Assembly (NCBI GenBank): GCA_026874595.1
Contig: CM049309.1
Location: 15,400,576 to 15,464,575, forward strand
Source: Sipunculus nudus
Lineage: Eukaryota; Annelida; Sipuncula; Golfingiida; Sipunculidae
DNA: 64,000 nucleotides
Direction of reading: 5' to 3'
Under the pieces are notes generated by a model. It searched no databases and was not told where the DNA came from. It saw nothing but the letters and a program-made list of their open reading frames with translations. Shown one piece after another: positions 13,701 through 28,300 of this stretch; the stretch's first letter is position 1, and each line of letters opens with the position of its first letter. The translations under genes were made by a program, and so were the position numbers.

Positions 13701-16700
13701 TCTGGCTAAATTTAATTCTTATGCTATGATTCCTTATGTATGGAATGCGAGATGCTGAATGCGTATAAAATTGGTATTGTTTAAATAAATAAGGTGAGAT
13801 TCCTAATACACGGATCCAGCTGTCAGAACATGTATCCTGCAAAACTAGTTGCTACATGAAACGATTTCTGAATCCTGATGGTATCCAGGGGCAACACATA
13901 AAATCATGCATGCTTCCGTGCAGGTTCATATGAAATCTCTTAATGTGCATTCTGCATGCTGCATTCCACATCCCACATGCCCCATTCCGTACACAAGGAA
14001 TCTTAGCTTTAGCTAAGAGCATAGTCAGTGGCATAAATTAAACATAACATAGCATCCTGCACTACTTTCTTAAATCAAGCAACCAGCATTTAAAAAAAAT
14101 CTTATTTATTTGTAGTTCATGACAAGCACGGCTTCCTTCCTTTATTTAAAGTTTTCACACTTGCGCTATATCATTCCCCTAAGCCACACAGTCTTGTTAT
14201 AGTTTCTAGACACATATTTAATGTGTTTTTTATCTCAGAATGAAAACAAAATGTGAAACAGGTGAAAAAGGGACACTCAGCCTGTAAGCTCAGGTGATTC
14301 TGCTTTTGCACAGAAACTGGTATTCAGCTAAATTGAACTGAAAGCGAAAAATAATACACATTGTGGCAAGCTTAAGTGATTATATGTATCTTTAATACTT
14401 GGATTAAAGTGCTGTTTCCCATGCCTTGAAGCACCCTTGGGAAAACAACCCCAGTTCAAGGCTGGCTTATTCCAGCCTCAGCAGGTTAATATATCATATG
14501 CAATTTTATCACATCATTCTTTAAATGATCTGACTATTTATCAAATATTTCTAAAATTCAGTGGCCATCCCCATATGGAACTACAACATATTCATTACTA
14601 ATCCTTTATTCATAGTTTTTTGGTGTAGGTAAATCATCTTCAGTTTTAATGCTTGCTTTAAAAGGTACTTAGTACATCTGCAGAATTCCATTCCGCTTTC
14701 GTACTTAGTGACAGAGCGGAAACACATGATAATCCTGGCATCAATCAGGCTTTGTTTATGGCATCTGCCGGTCCTGAGTGTGTAACACTAAGGAACCCCC
14801 AAGGGTGCACTCGTTTGTGAGTAAACGCATTTGTGGGGTAGTCTCTCCATTAAGCCTGAAGATTCCTCACCCTGGGTGGAGGCTGAGCATGAATAATCAC
14901 ACTGCTCCATCACTGAGATTCCAATTCATGACCTCCCACCCTTGAACTCTATGATCTACCCCTAGACCATAGGATCCATTCTTAATAACTAATCTTAGGA
15001 GTATTTTCTTTTCAGCCGGGTGCCAATTAGTCGTACTTTTATCAACATGGTAATTGGACGGTTACGGTCAGATGACATTTACAACCAGATCTCAGCGTAC
15101 CCGTTCCCAGAGCATCGCAGCACGGCCCTGGCCACACAGGCCAGCATGCTGTACGTGATACTGTACTTCTCTCCAGACATCCTCCATTCACAGCAGGCAA
15201 AAATGAGAGAGATTGTGGACAAATACTTCCCTGATAACTGGGTAAGTATATAGGGATCTTCTTATCAGTCTGTTTTTGATGGTCAGTTTATCATATTGTT
15301 ATTAGTTCAGTCAAACCTCGCCTTAAAAACCCCTCAATTTAGCGACCACCTCAGTATAAAAACCTCTTTCACTGTCCCAATTAATTTTTGCTCATTATAT
15401 CAGACCTTGCTAACGGTCTGATCTGATGTCATGGGAGGGAGAGGGGGCATCAATTGTGTTACAAATAAAAAAAATAGTTTCAAAATTTCTCACCAGATGT
15501 CAGCACAGACCAGCTGGCCTTCAGTGACAGAACTACACTCCCTCATTTAACAGTAATTTTAACTTTGAATAAGTTATAAATCTCTGGCTGTATTTAGTGA
15601 TTCCCATAAAACTATTTGATGAAATGAAATACAGCCTATCCTGAGGGAAGCATTTGTATCATAGGTTCAGTGCTAACTTTGTTTTTTATTGCTCAGCCAG
15701 GAGGTCATGCTTTTATTCCTGTTCATGTGTTTGTGTGTGTTTGTTTTCAACAAACTTTACATAATCATGGCCGGATTCACATAAAATTTACAGGGCATTT
15801 CGTGAATAGGGTAAGGAAGGATGGATTAGATTTGGTGTTGATCCTGCATCTTCTCCGGATTCTGAGGCGTCATCAAGTAATTCATAAATGTGTTGTCACT
15901 TATGCATGAATGAACTTGGGAATATGGGCCAAAAAATAAGTGAATTTATGTCTCTTTATATCTGTTAATTTCCAGGTCATCAGTGTATACATGGGAATGG
16001 TTGTAAACCTTCTTGATGCCTGGTCACCGTATAAAGCAGCAACAACAGCTCTCAACAACACCATAGAAGTGTCCAATGTCAGAGAACAAGTGAGTATATA
16101 TGTCATTTTGTAACCACAAAGTTACTGGGGTAGACTTCATATTCACAGGCTTTAAATTTTGTGATTTTCACTGTTTCATTTTTTTGCAAGGGTTTACATT
16201 TTCACAAAATACCTACAGTATACACAGAGTATAACCATTATTATATAAATAAATTTCATAAAACAATATGTGTTATAAAGGATAAATTTAACAACAAGAC
16301 CCCAGGGGAACATGGACCAAGTGGAAATCATTGTTCAGTAATGGCAGATAATTTAATATATCTCATGCCATTTATAATAGCAATATTTGAAAATACAAGG
16401 TATATTATTATTCATTATATCAGTCTTGTACTTTCAACTTGCCTTCAACGATGAGACCTCTTATTCATAAAGGTTTATTTTTGTGATAATTCCCCTTTTG
16501 CGAATATCTTGAATTTGAAAACCTTGCGAACAAAAAGGCGACCACTGTATGTGATAAGATTAGATAATTTATTCAGCCCATACAGATATATAATACAGGT
16601 AATTGTTGTGCGGTTGTCCTCATGACAATAAAAGACTGAAAATGACAATGATAAAACTTGATACTTTATAATAGCATGAAATAAGATATGACTGGATACT

Positions 16701-19301
16701 TTTAGATCAAAAAGAAAAATTGGAATAAAATGATAATTTATACTTATGATTTGTGGTTTGAAGCAGTTATTCTCTCATCTGTCATTGTAAAATAACACAT
16801 ATACCATATTTGAGGTAATGAGTGCAAGATTAAAAATCAACTTTGAGAGGTAGCGACAGCTTGTCACCCCAAACGTCGATTTTAGATGAACTGAAGACGA
16901 TGGGGTGACAGTACAAGCTATTGGGTTCGCATCAATTCTAGTATGTGCAGATGTGCACGCCATTTCTGACACTACTTTTTAATTTTCATCTACTTCTCGA
17001 ACTGTCATTTTCCTGAGTTAAGACAAAAAGTGACGTTATTCTGTTGGGGAAAATAATAATTATTACATCCACGGTTGACTTACGTGTATTCGTGCAGCAG
17101 TTTTTTAATTCCGAGGCTGGTTTTACTCGAAAAACTCGTCTCCACGTCTGTCAGCGGGAGAACCATAACTTCCGGTAGGGGATTTCCAAACGGCTATGTG
17201 TAAAACTCGGAAGTCCGAAGTCGGAAGCAAGGACTTTTTTTAAAGCAATGATCGAAGCATAATTAAAATGTTACTACATCAATGGAAAGTACCTTATTAT
17301 TTTTATTGATAGAATAAGGTCTTTTCTATCATTATGTAAAATAATCAAAGTTATCCATCCAAAGTTATAAACTATTTTATGCTCGGAAATGCCAGGTTAT
17401 GGTCCAAATGTGTAAAACTCGGAAGCCAGTAATGGCTAATGCACTGGTCATCATATCGTCAGCAAACGTGTCAAGCATTTTCAGTTTCTTCAGTATCATA
17501 TATTTTTCATAAACTCAATCGGTTTTGTAACATTCATGATGCTTTTAATATAGTATATTGATATTTTATTTCATTTTGTAAAACGATTTTTTGTTGCCGC
17601 ATTTTATGTTGGCTGAAACATGAAAAAAAATAAAGGTTTTGATAATATTTTATACATGTGCCCCTATAAAAATCACCCTGATAATATCATAGAGACTTAA
17701 ACAGAAAATTTGACAGAACCAAAAAACGTCCAGTTAATGTTTCTACAAGTTGTTTCGAACAAAATATTTTATTTTTAATGTATAAATTGAAAAACCTTTT
17801 CCTCTTCCATTGACCAAAATTTTCATCAGGATTATGAATCTCTTAGACTTATCTATTATTTAATACTTTTTATGCCAAATTATATTTTACATTTCATGGT
17901 CCGGTTGCACACATTGATTTATATATATATTATGTAAACAAAATTGTAATTTCTTATCGAGATCCTTATAATTGTACAGTAATATGAAGTTGAAGGAAGC
18001 ACATTCTGGTTAGACGCCCTTATCATGCACATATTATAACGTTTGAGAGTGAAATCAGTTGCAAACATACTTTAATATCCTAATAAATATCCATATATTT
18101 GAAGTTGAAATGTGATGTTGAAACATCAGGAGTGAAATTATTATAATATTAATAACGAGATTGATAAAGTTTGAAAGAAAGAGGTAAAAACTTGAAAAAG
18201 AATTTATTTTAGTTTTAAAAAAATATTTGCTTAAATTCACAAATCGATCAGATTTTATAATAACACATGTATTAGTATGTTATATATTATCTGGACTGTT
18301 GTATCCCTTTTCTAAGATATAAATTTTACATTTTTTTAAATATCGTTGAACTCTAACATATTGAAAGACATTTCGTTTTGCATAGGATACATGTATGTTT
18401 GTTCCAGCGATGACCTACTGGGATATATTGAATTTTCATATTTGTTCAACGTATGGAAAATAAATTAATATTTTTTATTTTGAATGACATCGTAATTTAT
18501 AACTGTATTTTTAATGCCGTATTAGGGTTTATTATACCATATTTATTATTCAGTGGTGCTTCCATAGAGGGCGCAAGCCCGTTCAGACGTAATATCTCTC
18601 ACTTTTTCAAGTTCTTTTCCCATTTATTCGTAATTAATTTTCATTTCTTTTCCAGATTACTTTTTTATTCCCAAGCAATTTCATTATTATATTTATTACT
18701 TTCCACTTCATAAATTGGTGATTTACTCCACTGAGAGAGCATCCAAATATATACTAGTATAATGAGAGAGGAAGTATTTCCGTTATCACACTTTTCTCGA
18801 TAATAACACCGACAAATCCCGATCCCCCCCCCCCCCCCCATCGCATTACCGTGTGAGTCATGCACGGTCTCCCCACAGAGCTGAGCTCGGGGTGGGATCG
18901 ACCTTGAAAAATCTCACGGCTCTTCGGCTGATACTCAGACTGGCGCACTGTGTTCTGCTGTCCGAGCCTGTGCGCTCACAGAACACAAATGTCGGAAAAA
19001 AATGCAGAGATTGTCATAAGACTTAATCATATCAACTATTTAACAATGAATACTACATTTAAATACTAGGAGTGACATTTGCCAGTTATAAATGTATAGA
19101 CGCGCATTTCATCATTGACATTAACATGTTACGAACTTTTGAATATTTGGACTTTCCAGTTTATACCGTAATTTTATAGAAATATAAATATTAAAGCCCA
19201 ACAACCTTAAGTTTGAATACATAGTTATAAAACATGTAGGAGAAAAGTTACGGAACAGAAAATCAATCATAATCTTGAGATGGGATGAAATATATTACGT
19301 G

Positions 19302-19362
<61 letters not shown>

Positions 19363-22300
19363 TTTACAAATAAAAAATTAAGAACTTATAGTTTTCCGAT
19401 TATGTATCATGTTTTGTATTATACACTCATTAAAAGCAGAATCATGCATAAGCAATTTTAATATATGCATGCAACTATGATTATAATGAAACTGCATTTG
19501 GGCACAAGTTTACCAGTGCGTCTCTGTGACTTCCGAGTTATACACATTGGGTAACATCCAAGTAATTCTGACTGACTTCCGAGATGGATTCCGAGCACAA
19601 AATCTTCCATAACGTTCAGATTAAACAATGGATAACTATTATTCTTCACAGAATGATGAAAAAGATCTTATTCTATCGGGGAAAAACAAAACGGTATTGA
19701 AGCGTTAGCATTTTGTATATGCTTTAAACTGCTTTCGTTGGTTTCCGGCTTCCGGCTTCCGACTTCCAAGTTTGCATACACGACCGCGCCATGACACATT
19801 TAGTTTTGAATGAGAAGTACCGCTTCATGTGAATCGGTGCCACAGTGATGAAAGGAGGTAATAAATGTAATTATTTTTGTGTAACATCATTTTTTCTTCG
19901 ATATTAAGCACATATAATACGACTTCATAAGCCTGTGATGCCAAATAATACCAGACAGGAAATATTTTGATCCGACCCTTAGAATGGGCGTTCTGTTGTG
20001 ACTGCCATCATGACTCCAGGCCCTATCAGTTTATTTCCGAAGGCCTGAGTGTCATGTTGTCATGGCTACTTTGAGAGGACACTGATTACTTCAAATATGG
20101 TATATGTATTTTTTTATAATTTTTTATACCCCAAAAAAATAACCATTTATTTGGTCCCTGGCTAATGTAAATCATCTTGAAACCTTCCTGCTAACACAAC
20201 CACCCCACTAACACGACCACCCCACTAACACGACCACCCCGCTAACATGACCACCCCACTAACACGACCACCCCGCTAACACGACCACCCCACTAATGCG
20301 ACCACCCTGCTAACACGACCACCCCACTAACACGACCACCCAGCTAACACGACCCCCCACTAACACGCCCCAAGGTGGTCATGTTAGCAAGATTTCACTG
20401 TAAATATATTGCTGTTGCAGTCTGTGAAGTATGCTACCAAATTGAGCAAGTTGAACCAGGGTCTACAGCAGTACTTAAAGGAAGGTGTGTTACGTGAAGA
20501 CTTTGTGCTGGACAGTATCCCGAAACTGATGAACGTCATGAGGGAGTGTAACGTAACGCTGCGCTGGATGATGCTGCACACAACAGCACTGTCACCCAGT
20601 ATGTACCCATACCAGGGGTAGAAATTATAAGGGGCCCACGGGCCTGATGCCAGTATTTTTCACTTGGGCCTGACATTTCTAGTACAAGCAGGCTCAAGTT
20701 GCCTGCAGAATGTCTGCCCCTGCATGCAAAGGCACACAAGCAAGGATAAACATTTACAGCAGTATGGCTGTCTATGATGTTAAAATGCATGTGCTCACGG
20801 GGTCAAGCTGCTAAATACAAATTAAGTTGTTTATTTTGTTAATAAACCATTTTTGAACCCTCAGATCATGGTCTTTTTATTGTAGTCTACAGTATCAAAA
20901 AAGTGGTGCGGGCCTGTAATTTGCCTTGTGGGTCTGGGAAATATCTGATCAACAGGCCCTCCGGGCCTGTAAATTTTAAAACTTATTTTCACCCCAGCTT
21001 ACACCACAGTAACTGTAAATAACACACATATAGATTTGTTTCACTGGTTGGGGTTAGAATGTGTTGCATAAAGAACATAAGAGTTGTAATATTTAGAGCA
21101 CCAGCATTGCCTATTGCAAACATATACACATTACAATAATATTTCCTGCAACAGTTTATGGTTGTTGCAGTATAAAAAAATCATGTCACTTCACAGCATA
21201 GAAAACTAAGAAGCAAAGACAAAAATGTGCACCTTATGAGGCCTGCTGAATAGTTTAACTCAGAAGGTTATCTTATTGGTTGTCTCACTTGATTATCCCT
21301 TGCCAAACTTGGTTAATATATAGATTTTTCCCAGATTTTTCAATTAGTTTTGACTTTCCTTATATGATATAATATTAAAAAACTATCAAGTCAAATTCTG
21401 GTTAGAATGACAAGTGTATATTGTGTGTCTGCTGGTTGATCTGTCTTGATTTATAATTATAAACAGATTTTTTATGCTTTACTCATTAGGTGCCGATGCC
21501 AATAAAAAGTGCCGACAACTTCGAGACCTTGTGATTCTCGAGAGCAAGTACAACCCTGAGGAACTGTTTAGATTATTGTTATACACTGGCCAGTACGAGC
21601 TCAAACTCAAAGAGGTTCGTGAACTATACTTTATATCTGATGAAAGCACTAGAAATTCAGTTTGTGTTTGTGTGTAGTTTTGTCATCTCCCTACAAGTAG
21701 GTCTCTCACTCTGTTCAAAGGAGAGCTTATAATTACTTGATATACCTTCTTACTGAAAGCCTCTCACACCCCTTGTTACCATGATTTCTGTTTAATAAAG
21801 ACTAAGAATAATTAGGAATAAATTTCAGTTTTGTACAGGTTTTATATAGTCTTTGTCATTTCTAAATGTCTATTAGCTTAAGGTTTTCCAACAGATTCAT
21901 GGATTCATTATGTTTTACATAACTTATAATTATCATTTGCCAGTAGGACTGATTTCAGAGTTTTTGCATTTGTTCCAGATGTTCCGTCAGATGCTTGATG
22001 AGAAGAAATCTAAGTGGGAGGAGCACAAGAAGGAGGGACAGGAGCGGATGCAGGAGCTGAGTGAGGTCTTCTCTGGAACAAAACCACTCACCAGGGTGGA
22101 GAAAAACGGTAAAGAAACTATTTGTTATACAGTGAAACCTGTATTATAAGACCAGCTGTTGGACTGGACAAAAGTGGTCTTAATTTACAGATGGTCTAAT
22201 CAGATCAGTTATAACCAATGCAAGTTCTTTCAGTTCACTCAAGGGTGGTCTTAATATAAAAATGGTCTTGATATACAAAATGTCTTAATATACAAGTGGT

Positions 22301-25300
22301 CTTTCCAACAGGTACCACTGTATTTAAAAAATTATATATGGTCAAACAAAAATGAGTTAAAAAAGCAAATGGTATGGGGACTGAACCCTTCGTGGTAGAT
22401 AGTGTTGAAAGTTGATAGGAAAAAAGTTGGTGCCATGGAATGTTAATTAAACCTGTGTTATTTCTGGGAACTTTTTAACTGAAAATATTTTGATTAACAC
22501 CCTGGACATAGTGGTATTGCTGTCCTTGGCTATAAGCATAATGAACAAAAAGAACTTGCCCCCCCCCCCCCCCCTCCTTGATGTATGTTGTATATTGGTT
22601 TACTGACACCTCTCAGGGAAATGGCACGTGGAGTGACATCATTGTCCTCTGTGACATCATGACTAGCATTCCAAAGATGGCCATATCGTCACATGCTACA
22701 TCTTAGTGCAAGCATATGTGCTAAAATATGTATATAAAAACCCAATAAAACACTCATTCCTGAGTTATTATTGTTTGGATTTACACAAAATTGAACTTCT
22801 TGGACATTTTTTCACAAATTTCAATAACATCCATGATACTGTCTCATGATATTGTGCAGACATACATACACACTGAAAAGAGTGAAAACAATAACCTTTG
22901 CTTTGCACAGGTTAATAAAAAACACTCCATAGGGCACATGCCTCTGCAGAGCAAAAAATCTTACCAGGTCCTCCCATTATTCAGGATCTGCACTTAAATA
23001 AAATGGTGATATCATACACAAAAATACTTAAGGCTTGATACTTGGCTTGATATGGAGTGTCATGTTACCCTTGAGCCTTTCTAGTTATAACAGAGCTAAA
23101 GTGCTTTCATATATACAGTAACTGAGAGGTTATTTTGCTTCTATTAATGTCATAGTGACTTAATGTCAATGAGAAGTAATGTAATGTATTATTTCAGAGA
23201 ATCTTCAGGCCTGGTTTGGTGAGATGGGGAAACAGATCAGTTCGCTGAACTACGACGATTCTACAGCAGCTGGCAGGAAGATCGTACAGCTTATACAGGC
23301 ACTAGAAGAGGTAGGTCATATCAGAAGTGTATGCTGTAAGATGTTACAAGATACCTATCTTTGGTGTATTTAAAAAATCTGAAATCTGAGAAAATACATC
23401 TTTCAGATCCTGTAAGCAAGGCACTGCCAGCTGTGCCTTCAGAGACATTGCTTTATCCAGTCATGCCGTTTGCTGCTTCATGAATTATAAACAAGGCAGC
23501 TTAACCAATTAGATGGTGTGCACCCTTCATTTTGGCATGAGTGAAAACAAATATGCTGCTATTTTTAGATTAATGGTCTTGTTATGCTAGAACTATGTCT
23601 CCCCTCACTTGGGTTGAGACATTTAGTGTTTGGTTTGTCGTCGTCATGGTCCATTGTCTTAGTTATTCGGTGTTGTCTGTGTCATATCTTGTGAACACGA
23701 TAACTTTTGAACGACTCAACAGTTGTTTCATGAAATTTAAATTGTTTCTACTGAAATCTCGGACAATTCACCTTCACAAAATAGGTCAAAATAGATATTT
23801 ATTGTGAACCCCATAACATGAACCCCACAAAGTCTGTGATGAAAATTTGGGTATTGATGCTAATTTAACTCTTTTTTTTCACTCTTTCTTTCAAAGAAGT
23901 CTACTTTTTTCTAGAACTCTTAATCTTTTTTTCCAGTCTTTTACCTTTGGCAGACCTGCAAAAACGAGCTGCTGATTGGGTGATATCATGCAAAGGCTTT
24001 AGAGTCCAACCATTTAAACTAAAGATGGCTATTCATGCAAGGCCACATTTCATCTGTCAGATAATGGGACTGAGTCCAAAAAGTAGTGAAACATAAACTT
24101 AGGACTGCATTTCCAACAATGATCCCAAGTTAGGTTTTCACTTGAGTTTGTGGTTTTCTATAAACTGAAAAAAATATACCAAATGTAAAAAATCTTAGCT
24201 TTTAAGCAAGAAATCCACAAAAACAAGTGAACACATGTTGGTGGAACAATGTTAAGTGTGACATAATTATTTTGGATATATTTATTTGATTTAACAAAAC
24301 AGGATTAAAATCTTTGATAGTTTATATCAAGATGTTGTGATCTTGTTTTATTTTGCAAATATCAAGGTTACTGAACTCTATTGGTTGGGATTGGTAAGTT
24401 TAATATTTATAAAATAACTCTTATTTCCAGATATAAATTCTGTAAATACCACATTCAGACCTGCTAAATTACTCTTTTTAAAAAGAGTAAGACTTTTTTA
24501 AAGATTAACTGAAAATGACGCAAATAACTTTTCTTGCACTCTTTTTTTCACTAGCACCCTATTTTTCCTCTTTTTCTCAGTAAGAGTTCTGAGATTTACT
24601 ATTTCTCTCTTGCCATAATAATCCAGGTTAATCCAGGTAATACAAGATGGGACACCTAGCAATTTTTGTGTTGGCAAAATTTCAGCATGCGTCAGAACAA
24701 ATGATAATTGCCCTAATTTTCAGACAGATGAATGTTCACATGCATGCATGTATCTAACTTTTGGAGTAAAATGTATATACATACATATTATGTTAAGCAC
24801 ATCTTTTTTTCATTCATCTTAAAAATATGAGGAATTATTGCTGATGTTACTCTTTTTTCACTCTTTTATTTCAAAGTAGGCCACTGTTTTTTTCAAGGGC
24901 ACTACGGTACTCTTTTTTTGGTCATTCATCTTTGGCAGGCCTGATGTGTTTTTATTTTTCAAATATGAATTCTCTTAATGAATTAAGGAAAATTAATTTC
25001 ATGAAAAAGCAATATTTGTTATTATTAATTTTGTAAACTTTATTAAAAACACTAAAACATGAAGTTGGTGAACATATTTTTTGTTCCCATATATATATGA
25101 ATAATTATTTTTCTGTTGTCTGTTTATCGATTTATATTCTGTATATATCTGTATTGGTGTTGGCCTTGTAAGAATTCTCTAAACTATTGTTAAAGATTTA
25201 TAATAAATAGGATACAGATTTAATATACTTTTATTATTAGTTTTATAAAGTATAAATTGGAACATTGTCATATGTATACAGTGGAATATTGATGGAGCTG

Positions 25301-28300
25301 CATAAAGCTGTTTCAGCTGCTTTATTCCAGCTGCAGTTTGAACTTGAAGACTCAGAATAACTCTTACTGGTATATGTAATAATTAAAATAAAGATGTAGA
25401 CACCATTAGAACAAAATTATAGCTGAACTACAGGCATGTCAGACAATATTGGGAAGTATCCTGGTAGAAATACATTCACCCCAGGTATAATCACATCTGC
25501 CATGGCCTTGGCCAATCTCATTGAAATTCAGGAAATACTGTGGAGCTGTAGTGTAGACAAGCCAGCAGACAGCAGTTTACAGCATAAGCATGGCAGTGAG
25601 TGGGAACATGTACAAGATATCAAGCTATAAGCTAATGGTCAATTTATTAAATTTTTAGGCTAGGTGGTCAAAATTTTCAGCAGAGCTAGATGGCCTTCCA
25701 AGATTTGGCAGAAGTCTGCAATCACAAAGTGCATTCTCAAAGCATCTGTTGTTATTGAGATATTTAACCAGATCCAAGAATTCCTTCAGCTGAAGACCAT
25801 TGTTCAGGATTAGCAGTTGTTAGCAGACACTAGACATATATACATGAACTAATTTTGCAATATACAGAGAAAACTTAAAAATAACTATGACCAATAGGAC
25901 CTTGATAAATGGTTGCATTTTTGAGGTAGTCATCCAAGCAAGGTCTGACATAAAAACCAAAAAGGAATTGGGACCATGAAAAAGTGATCATTATTATAAG
26001 GTGGTCACTAAACATAGGTGGTCGCTAGGTAAGTTTTACTGTACCTTTGTAAAACAAGAGACCAACCATCAGATGAAGCAGTCTTAAGCTGACACCAAAC
26101 ATATACTGTGGTTGCCTTTTTGTTTGCAAGAGTTTCAAATTCAAGTAAAACGCAAAAGGGAATTGGGACCATGAAAAAGTGATCGTTATTATAAGGTGGT
26201 CACTAAACGTAGGTAGTCGCTAGGTAAGTTTTACTGTATCTTTGTAAAACAAGAGACCAACCATCAGATGAAGCAGTCTTAAGCTGACACCAAACATATA
26301 CTGTGGTTGCCTTTTTGTTTGCAAGAGTTTCAAATTCACGAAAAACGCAAAAGGGAATTTTCATGAAAGTTAAACCTTCATCGTCATCAATGTCAAGTCA
26401 AAAGGCAAAAATTTTACAAAATAAATTTCTTTTATGTTAATTAAAGGTTGTCAAGTGGAACCCCACCTTGGGGCCATACCACAACTATGACCACCCTACA
26501 ATTTGACCACAAATGACCACTTCTGTTGGTCCCTAATATGTGATCCAGGTAACTTAGAATTTCGCAATTATAACCACCTCCAAATTACGACCACTTTGGT
26601 CAGTCCCCAAGGTGGTCGTAATTGCAGGGTTCCACTGTACTCTGTGTCAGTTACTGTATGGTGAGATTGTGGTCAGATTAATACCTGTAAAGCACTGACA
26701 AGGACAGAAACTGCTCTAATAATCTCACCTATTTCAACTAATTAATGGTCTTACAGTAAATATTTTGTTGAATTTGGTACAAATATTTACGTTATTGTCA
26801 AAATAATCTGACAGTTATCAACACCATTATCAACTGTCACCGGCATCATCTAGTGCCTGTATGCACTGCTGACACCTGGTGGCCACCTTACATACAAAAT
26901 CACCATGAGCCTGTTACAGTATTTTGTTATGTTGACAATCTCAGTTTACACATTTCTGCAAGCCTATTTGTACCAGATTCATTCAAACGTACCAATTTCA
27001 GACCAATTGAAAGTAGAAGTAAGTGGTAATATTGGTGCTTTTTGTTCTTTTTTTGGTGCTTTTCAGTCCTTTTTGGTTATTAGTCTGACCCATGAGATTG
27101 TGAAAACGAACCCTCATGAAATACTTTAAAGTGAAAATTATGCAATTTTATCCCTGCAGATATGAAACCAACTACTGTACACTTGAACCAGAATTGCTAA
27201 AAATTTAAGTCTCAACTCCAACTTGGTGACCTGATGATTTAAACTGTTTTAATTAATATACCTAACCAGGTTCAAGAATTCCACCAACTGGAGACCAATC
27301 TTCAGGTGAAGCAGTTTTTAGCAGACACCAGACAGTACCTACATCAGATGATACGAACCATTAACATCAAGGAGGAGGTCCTCATCACCATCCAGATCGT
27401 CGCTGACCTTTCGTACGCCTGGGCGATCATCGACACGTATACGTCGTACATGCAGCAGGGAATCAAAAAAGATCCATCCCTGGTTACCAAACTCAGGGCG
27501 ACCTTTCTCAAGGTCAGTTATAGTAGAGTGTTTCAAATTTTTTTTTTCAACTAAATTGGTCCTAGCTGCTGTGCTCTCTCCCTACACTTTGTTGGTCAAG
27601 AGCCAAGGAAGATTCTTTTAGTTAAAAATTATGATGAAAATTCCTAAAAAAATGTACTATTCACAAAAAACAAGGACATTTTTATTGAATTCATATATAA
27701 CATAACACTTTGAAAGTATATGCATAACAGTGTAAGGAAAATATTATGTATTATTTACTTTAATATTTTAATATAATTTACTATGTTGAATAGATACATG
27801 TCAGGTTTATTATCACTCATTGTAAAAGGTATCAGCCCTTGATCTCTTTATTATCTGTTTGTATCTGGTATCAGCCCTTGAGTTCTGTATTATCTCTCTT
27901 TGTAGCTGGTATCGGCACTTGATCTCTGTATTATCTCTCTTTGTAGCTGGTATAAGCCCTTGATCTCTGTATTATCTCTCTTTGTAGCTGGTATCAGCCC
28001 TTGATCTCTTTATTATCTCTCTTTGTAGCTGGTATCAGCCTTTGATCTCTGTATTATCTCTCTTTGTGGCTGGTATAAGCCCTTGATCTCTGTATTATCT
28101 CTCTTTGTAGTTAGTATAAGCCCTTGATCTCTTTATTATCTCTCTTTGTAGCTTGTATCAGCCCTTGATCTCCGTATCACTCTTCTTGTAGCTGGTATCA
28201 GCACTTGATCGTTGTATTCTCTCTCTTTGTAGTTGGTATCAGCCCTTGATCTGCCACTGCTGAGGATCAACCAAGCGAACAGTCCTGACCTGATGAGCGT

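Larger units (their letters stand above)
17192..19783. mobile_element. Large inverted-repeat element in intron 7
   Basis: Arms of about 265-275 bases (17192-17456 and 19508-19783) are decayed inverted copies. Shared blocks in order are TGTGTAAAACTCGGAAGT, GATAGAATAAG, AGTTATCCAT, TGCTCGGAA, a second AACTCGGAAG and GCACTGGT. The 2-kb interior has no transposase-like frame but holds the (AT)n tract, a C-run and a CpG-rich patch. It resembles a long-TIR non-autonomous DNA transposon. Confidence 0.68.
4749..21614 (+). other. WASHC5: WASHC5 exon map, coding exons 1-9
   Basis: Coding exons read from splice sites and reading phase: 1, 4749-4973; 2, 5991-6097; 3, 6830-6914; 4, 7934-8034; 5, 13488-13607; 6, 15016-15241; 7, 15976-16089; 8, 20421-20598; 9, 21490-21614. 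All introns are GT-AG. The donor after exon 9 (GAG/gttcgt) is weak. Exon 1 codes residues 1-75 and exon 9 ends at residue 427. Codons are split at the 2/3, 4/5, 5/6 and 8/9 junctions, and the phases agree at each one. Introns 4 (5.5 kb) and 7 (4.3 kb) are the largest and are mostly repeats. Confidence 0.95.

Noticed and set aside
14756-14990. tRNA gene on the minus strand
   Set aside because: Box A and B are degenerate, no cloverleaf closes, and a long shared non-tRNA body follows in both copies, as in a SINE.
27826-28252. Possible CRISPR-like array
   Set aside because: Units are head to tail with no unique spacers, in a eukaryotic intron; the unit derives from the adjacent exon. The 37-bp array at 39024 is rejected for the same reason.
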